Source: CAADGV01 sp040290295 | GTDB lineage: Bacteria; Bacteroidota; Ignavibacteria; UBA10030; UBA6906 | Length of the DNA: 64,000 nt | NCBI GenBank assembly: GCA_040290295.1 | Contig: PSMW01000003.1 | Location: forward strand, 62,001-126,000 | Direction of reading: 5' to 3' | Shown here: piece by piece, positions 59,857-64,000 of the stretch | How positions within the stretch are numbered: position 1 is the first letter of the stretch | Layout of the letters: every line of letters begins with the position of its first letter | Translations under genes and position numbers: made by a program | Notes under the pieces: generated by a model | Seen by the model: only the letters and a program-made list of their open reading frames with translations | What the model was told of the DNA's origin: nothing | Databases searched by the model: none

Positions 59857-60276
59857 ATGCAGATTCACACCGATCAATTCTCGATTTCGACGAAAGGGGA
59901 TTCGGAGGTCATCGATATTACAGCGAAGGTGCGAGCAGTCGTCAGCAAGCACGCGCTGAGCGAGGGATTGGCAACCGTTTTCGTCGTCGGCTCGACACTT
60001 TCGGTGACAACGACGGAGTTCGAACCCGGCTTGAGGCGCGACATCCCCGAGGCATTGGAGCGCTTTGCTCCACGGCACCATCGCTACCATCACGACGATA
60101 CCTGGCACGACGGGAATGGCCACGCGCACGTCCGCGCAACAATGATGGGCTGTTCGCTCGCCGTCCCCTTTCAAAACGGCGAGTTGATGTTGGGAACGTG
60201 GCAGCAGATTGTGGTGGTTGACCATGACAACCGCCCGCGTACGCGCACCATCGTCGTTCAACTGATTGGGAAGTGA
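59857..60276 (+). CDS. yjbQ: YjbQ family protein (UPF0047)
   Basis: A 139-residue UPF0047/YjbQ protein. The fold is a small trimeric beta-sandwich with a conserved metal-type site; E. coli YjbQ has weak thiamine phosphate synthase activity, but the true function is unclear. The family's landmarks are present: VIDITAKVRAVVSKHALSEG, VVGSTLSVTTTEFEPGLRRD, HHDDTWHDGNGHAHVRATMM with the conserved histidines, and ELMLGTWQQIVVVDHDNRPR. AAGGAGG seven bases before ATG 59857 fixes the start; the GC-rich frame upstream to 59827 is not used. It lies 42 bases before the next plus-strand gene. Confidence 0.95.
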   Translation: MQIHTDQFSISTKGDSEVIDITAKVRAVVSKHALSEGLATVFVVGSTLSVTTTEFEPGLRRDIPEALERFAPRHHRYHHDDTWHDGNGHAHVRATMMGCSLAVPFQNGELMLGTWQQIVVVDHDNRPRTRTIVVQLIGK

Positions 60277-60318
60277 ACGCCAACACCAGGTCCGCACACA
60301 ACAGCACGGCACTCGAAC

Positions 60319-60720
60319 ATGTCGAAGAACGACCAACGAGCGACACAAGCCGGCGGCCATTCCTCTTCCCTTCCGCCCATTTCATTGCTTCTGTCGTTGG
60401 ACGAGGAGTATCGTCGAAAAGCCGCTGAGGGAACATTGAAGCTCATCACCCCCAAAAAATTCAACCCCGAAGGGAAAGCGTGGCTCCCCATCATGAGCGC
60501 AATCCGAGAAGGATGGCGCTTCACGGTGTTGTACTCCAACACGCAGAAGGCACACGAACTCGGCAAGACGACCGATTGGGTCGTGATCTACTTCGACGAC
60601 GGAACCGAAGAGCGGCAGTGCACCGTCGTGACCGAATATACAGGTGTATTGAAAGGCAAACGCGTGGTCCGCGGCAGAGAGGCAGAGTGCAGGCAGTATT
60701 ATCGCGCTGCCAAGCAATGA
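60319..60720 (+). CDS. Uncharacterised small protein
   Basis: A 133-residue soluble basic protein with no signal peptide or membrane segment. I do not recognise the family with confidence. The middle and end look like real conserved protein: EGWRFTVLYSNTQKAHELGK then TTDWVVIYFDDGTEERQCTV and VTEYTGVLKGKRVVRGREAE, ending CRQYYR. The 'HELGKT.DWVV.Y.......TVVTE..G.L.G.RVVRGRE.EC..YY' pattern feels familiar from proteins linked to DNA repair PHP/HHH families, but this is only a recollection. It lies between yjbQ and the IPP isomerase gene on the same strand. The start at 60319 has no strong ribosome binding site. Confidence 0.7.
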   Translation: MSKNDQRATQAGGHSSSLPPISLLLSLDEEYRRKAAEGTLKLITPKKFNPEGKAWLPIMSAIREGWRFTVLYSNTQKAHELGKTTDWVVIYFDDGTEERQCTVVTEYTGVLKGKRVVRGREAECRQYYRAAKQ

Positions 60721-60830
60721 TAACTGCGACCGTGCGCCTTGGGGTTCGTTGATTCTCCCTCACCTTTTTTCTATCTTGTGTGCGTCGATGCTCTTCGAGG
60801 TTGTAACGACTTCATCCGCGATGACAACGA

Positions 60831-61856
60831 ATGCCAAGGCGAACACGCACCACCACGTCGCGCAAACAACAGCACGTCGCACTCACACTCACACAGGATG
60901 TCGGGTTCCGCAGCAAGACGACGGGACTCGACGAGTATGAGTTCGTTCATAACGCGCTCCCCGAGCTGAACTTGTCGGACATTTCTACCTCGACTACGTT
61001 TCTCAAAAAGACACTTGCAGCGCCGCTGCTGATTTCGTGCATGACCGGTGGCTACCGCGACGCGCTCAAGATCAACCGCCAGCTTGCGGAAGTGTGCGAA
61101 GAACAGGATATTGCCATGGGAGTGGGAAGCCAGCGACAAGCTCTCGAAGACGAGCAGTATCATCGTACATTCAGCGTGGTGCGCGAAGTGGCTCCTTCGA
61201 CGCCGATCATCGGCAACATCGGTGCTGCTGAAGTCGCAACCATGCGCAACGCCGACGGCGTTCGTCGCTTGGTGGATTTGATTCGTGCCGATGCTTTCGC
61301 CGTTCATCTCAATCCACTGCAAGAGCTGCTTCAACCGGAGGGAAACACAAACTTCAAAGGCGTTCTGCAAGGCATCGCTTTCTTAGTCAAGCATCTTCCT
61401 GTTCCGGTGGTGGTCAAAGAGATCGGTGCTGGGCTATCGGCCGACGTTGTCCGTCGCTTGCTCGATGTAGGCGTGCAGTACATCGATGTTGCAGGAGCGG
61501 GCGGAACGAGTTGGGCGGGCGTCGAGACGTTGCGGAGGAAAGATCGTGAGATTGCTATAAAGTTTTGGGATTGGGGTATCCCCACCGCTGAGGCATTGCG
61601 CCAGGCGGCACGCCTGAAAAGCACGAGCCGGTCTTTCACGCTCATTGCTTCGGGCGGCATGACGTCGGGCATCGATGTCGCGAAATGTCTCGCGCTCGGA
61701 GCCGACCTCGTCGGGGCAGCACGACCGATGCTGAAGGCACTTCAAGAGCGCGGCACAGCCGGCGTACGGTCGCTCATCACGCAGTGGGTCGAAGAACTCC
61801 GTTACGTCATGTTCCTCACCGGCAGCCCGACGATCGCCACGCTCGGAGGCGCACCT
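60831..61856 (+). CDS. fni: Type II isopentenyl-diphosphate delta-isomerase (3' end in gap)
   Basis: The FMN- and NADPH-dependent type II isomerase interconverts IPP and DMAPP. The 342 visible codons show LTQDVGFRSKTTGLDEYEFV then HNALPELNLSDI, APLLISCMTGGYRDALKINR, MGVGSQRQALED, VHLNPLQELLQPEGNTNFKG with the catalytic-type Gln/Glu, VVVKEIGAGLS, GAGGTSWAGVE and IASGGMTSGIDVAKCLALGA. The gene is cut by 71 N shortly before its expected end, so only a few C-terminal residues are missing. The start ATG 60831 is a modest choice; the first 15 residues are not conserved. MEP-pathway organisms make both isomers by IspH, so this enzyme is a balancing addition here (ispG is in the window). Confidence 0.94.
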
Positions 61857-61927
61857 NNNNNNNNNNNNNNNNNNNNNNNNNNNNNNNNNNNNNNNNNNNN
61901 NNNNNNNNNNNNNNNNNNNNNNNNNNN
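61857..61927. other. Assembly gap (71 N) between fni and the polyprenyl synthase
   Basis: A run of 71 N. It removes the last residues of fni and about 40 N-terminal residues of the prenyl synthase; 71 bases are probably too few for both ends, so the real distance is likely larger. Confidence 0.99.
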
Positions 61928-62882
61928 TCGGCTCCTGAGGGTCGTGCGTCATCGTCATCCCGTGGAACTTGTCGAGGCTTGTCGCTACGTGCTCTCAGGA
62001 GGCGGAAAGCGCGTGCGATCCACGCTCGTGTTGCTATCCTGCGAGGCGGTCGGCAGCAACGCACGCAGGGCGCTCAATGCTGCCATCGCGGTCGAGCTGA
62101 TGCACAACTTCACGCTCGTACACGACGATATCATGGATAACGCGTCCACGCGCCGCCGCAGACCAACGGTTCACACGCACTGGGGACTCAATCAGGCTCT
62201 GCTGGTGGGAGATGTGTTGCTTGGCTTCGCGTACCGTCAGCTTCTGCACACCGATCCCGCGCGGCTCGCCCGTGCGATGCACGTATTCACTGAAGGCTAC
62301 ATCGCCGTGTGCGAAGGACAGGCGATGGACATTGCCTTCGAGCGACGCAACAACGTGACGGTCGAGGAATATTTCGCTATGATCGAAAAGAAAACCGGTA
62401 CACTCATCGCCACCGCTGCCGAACTCGGCGCGCTCATCGGCGGAGGAACCGAACGCGAGATCGCAGCGCTTGCAAGCTTCGGCAAGCATGTGGGCAGCGC
62501 TTTCCAGCTTCAAGACGATCTGCTCGATGTCGTTGCGGACGAAGCGGACTTCGGCAAATCGATCGGTGGAGACATCATCGAGGGGAAGAGGACCTTTCTC
62601 TTGCTGAAAGCCTTGGAACGCGCATCCGGCAAACAGCGACAAGCATTACTGCACGTCATGCGCCGGAAGCACCCTCACCCGCTGCGCCCGCGTCCAGCGC
62701 GAGCAAAACAGGTGCGCACCATCGCCGCCATCTACAAAGCGACGGGTGCCATCGACGAAGCCCAGCGCCGGATTCATCGCGAAACGCACCAGGCATTGCG
62801 AGCACTTACCGCCCTGCCTGCCGGCAAGGCACGATCGACGCTGACATGGCTCGCACAAATGTTGGTGAAGAGACATTTTTGA
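61928..62882 (+). CDS. Polyprenyl (geranylgeranyl/farnesyl-type) diphosphate synthase, 5' end missing
   Basis: A trans-prenyltransferase that extends DMAPP with IPP. About 317 residues are visible; the N-terminus lies in the gap. It contains ACRYVLSGGGKRVRSTLVLL, the first Asp-rich motif in LVHDDIMDNASTRRRRPTVH, GDVLLGFAY, the EGQAMDIAFE segment, KTGTLIATAAELGALIGGG and the second Asp-rich motif QLQDDLLDVVADEADFGKSI. A Phe lies at the fifth position before the first motif (FTLVHDD), which tends to limit chain length to C15-C20; this is inference. The C-terminal part (residues after HVMRRKHPHPLRP) is unusually basic. It ends one base into the HPr start codon (TGATG), and probably shares an operon with fni. 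Confidence 0.92.
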
Positions 62883-63151
62883 TGACCGAAGTTACCGTAA
62901 CGATAAGGAACCGCCAAGGGATGCATACGCGTCCTGCCGCCGAACTCGTCAAGACAGCGGCACGGTTTCGTTCCGATTTCACCATCTGCAAAGACGGTAT
63001 GGAGATCAACGGCAAGAGCATCATCGGTGTGATGATGTTGGCGGCGGAACAAGGCTCGCAACTCACGCTGCGCTTCAACGGCGAAGATGAGGAAGAAGCA
63101 AAGAAAGCTGTCGTCGAACTCTTCGAACGAGGATTCGGCGAACCATCCTGA
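62882..63151 (+). CDS. ptsH: HPr family phosphocarrier protein
   Basis: HPr carries phosphate from enzyme I to PTS enzymes II or regulators. The 89-residue product has the active-site His15 in NRQGMHTRPAAELVKTAARF and the regulatory Ser46 in NGKSIIGVMMLAAEQGSQL, the site used by HPr kinase. Length and spacing match the family. Its ATG overlaps the prenyl synthase stop (TGATG) and it ends 2 bases before ptsI, so it is in one transcript with both. No sugar-specific enzyme II is in the window; in organisms like this the pair may be regulatory. Confidence 0.96.
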   Translation: MTEVTVTIRNRQGMHTRPAAELVKTAARFRSDFTICKDGMEINGKSIIGVMMLAAEQGSQLTLRFNGEDEEEAKKAVVELFERGFGEPS

Positions 63152-63153
63152 CC

Positions 63154-64000
63154 ATGAGTACGGTAACGAACACGGAGATTATTCTCAACGGCATTCCCGC
63201 ATCGCCCGGCATCGCGGTCGGACCCGCCTATGTGTACAGCAAGCACGTGCCGAAGGTGCAGCAACGCGAGATTGCACCGCATGATGTGCAGAGCGAAATC
63301 GAACGCCTGCGCGCGGCCGTTGCCCGCTCGGAAAAAGAACTCCGCAAGATCCTCGCCTTCACCGAAGAGAAGATCGGACGCACCAGCGCCCTCATCTTCG
63401 AAGCACAGATCATGATCTTGAACGACGCGGTGCTTATGCAAGAGATCGAGCGTCGGATTCGCGACGAGTTGAGGAATGCCGAGTTCATCGTCTTCGATGA
63501 GTTCGGCAAGTACAGCCGCCGGATGCTCGGCTCCGCCGACGCGTACATTCAAGAGCGTGCGCACGACGTCGATGACGTCATGCACCGCATCATCCGCAAC
63601 ATTCAAGATCAAAAACTCTTCTCCAAACTCGAAGGCGAATCGATCATCGTATCGGAGTATCTAACCCCGGCCGACACAGTCATCTTCAGTCGCAACCAAA
63701 TTCTCGGCTATGCGACCGATCTCGGAGGGCTGACATCGCATGCTGCGCTCCTCTCGCGGTCGCTGAACATCCCCGCCGTGTTGGGCATACGCACAGCAAC
63801 GAAGTTCATCACGACGGGCGATCGCTTGGCGATCGACGGCTATGCGGGCGCGGTGATCGTCCACCCGACCGACGAGACACTCGATCGGCTGATGCAAAAA
63901 GCCAAGCGCTTGAAGGAGTTCGACAAGAAGTTGGAAGGCATTGCCGGGCTTCCTGCCGAGACGCTCGATCATAGGCGCATCGAGCTTTCCGCGAATCTCG
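63154..64000 (+). CDS. ptsI: PTS enzyme I, N-terminal part (cut by window edge)
   Basis: Enzyme I takes phosphate from PEP and passes it to HPr. The first 282 residues are in the window: NGIPASPGIAVGPAYVYSKH at the start, the HPr-binding helical domain (IFEAQIMILNDAVLMQEIER), and the phospho-histidine domain with DLGGLTSHAALLSRSLNIPA, His196 being the phosphorylated residue, then DRLAIDGYAGAVIVHPTDET. The PEP-binding barrel lies beyond the edge. It starts at ATG 63154, two bases after ptsH. Identity is firm. Confidence 0.96.
   Translation, partial: MSTVTNTEIILNGIPASPGIAVGPAYVYSKHVPKVQQREIAPHDVQSEIERLRAAVARSEKELRKILAFTEEKIGRTSALIFEAQIMILNDAVLMQEIERRIRDELRNAEFIVFDEFGKYSRRMLGSADAYIQERAHDVDDVMHRIIRNIQDQKLFSKLEGESIIVSEYLTPADTVIFSRNQILGYATDLGGLTSHAALLSRSLNIPAVLGIRTATKFITTGDRLAIDGYAGAVIVHPTDETLDRLMQKAKRLKEFDKKLEGIAGLPAETLDHRRIELSANL

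Noticed and set aside
1..64000. CRISPR arrays, tRNA or rRNA genes, insertion sequences, prophage genes
   Set aside because: None could be recognised on either strand; repeats seen are single small palindromes only.

Overview
The window looks like a chromosomal contig from a moderately GC-rich member of the Bacteroidota/FCB group, most likely near Ignavibacteria, Kapabacteria or Chlorobi. This placement is inferred. Two large secreted proteins carry the 'NPFNPTTTISF' type IX secretion (T9SS) sorting domain. There is a Chlorobium-type 2[4Fe-4S] ferredoxin, a fused E1-alpha/beta 2-oxoacid dehydrogenase and a DUF4922 protein. Many starts have clear AAGGAGG-like ribosome binding sites, which most Bacteroidetes proper lack. 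The content is mostly housekeeping. I saw no rRNA, tRNA, CRISPR array, transposase or phage genes.

Layout. 1-3.4 kb: hisS (cut by the edge), a divergent non-canonical clpS, an outer-membrane protein, and a small membrane protein broken by an in-frame TAG. 3.5-10.3 kb: trxB, queG, a Rieske protein, an MBL hydrolase, a ferredoxin, DUF309, an SDR, folD and a YmdB-type phosphodiesterase, all on the minus strand. 10.5-20.4 kb: a cell-wall neighbourhood with NamZ-type exo-muramidase, an FHA-membrane-lytic transglycosylase fusion, DUF4922 plus a two-domain glycosyltransferase, an AmpG-like permease, an amidase and a SpoIID protein. 20.5-31.3 kb: ispG (frameshifted), rhomboid, pgk, gap, comF, uvrB, a MacA/MacB-like efflux pair without its ATPase, DUF2203 and a small exported protein. 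31.4-37.3 kb: a peptide and proline utilisation block (MFS permease, PepD, OPT transporter with an assembly gap, proline dehydrogenase). 37.3-38.6 kb: a decayed stretch with a HIT pseudogene fused to the tail of an isocitrate dehydrogenase gene. 38.6-44.1 kb: a lipoprotein, a double-PspC protein and the translation operon rplM-rpsI-rpsB-tsf-pyrH-frr. 44.2-53.5 kb: lipoyl synthase and a 2-oxoacid dehydrogenase locus (E2, E1-beta, E1-alpha, fused E1, E3) with two degenerate toxin-antitoxin modules lying on either side of E1-alpha. 53.5-59.7 kb: an orphan nucleotidyltransferase and two T9SS cargo proteins. 59.8-64 kb: YjbQ, an unrecognised conserved-looking protein, type II IPP isomerase and a polyprenyl synthase (separated by an assembly gap), then HPr and enzyme I of the PTS, which runs off the right edge.

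The most notable pattern is decay. Both toxin genes (parE, hicA) are inactivated while both antitoxins are intact. A HIT gene and an icd tail are remnants. ispG, a T9SS cargo gene and a membrane protein each carry a single frame break. Some breaks fit homopolymer sequencing errors (ispG, one of the HIT breaks). The CTCA triplication in parE and the two separate stops in hicA do not, and look like real inactivation. No clearly new multi-gene system is evident. The best candidates for something under-described are the FHA-transglycosylase fusion in its cell-wall cluster and the DUF4922/glycosyltransferase pair.
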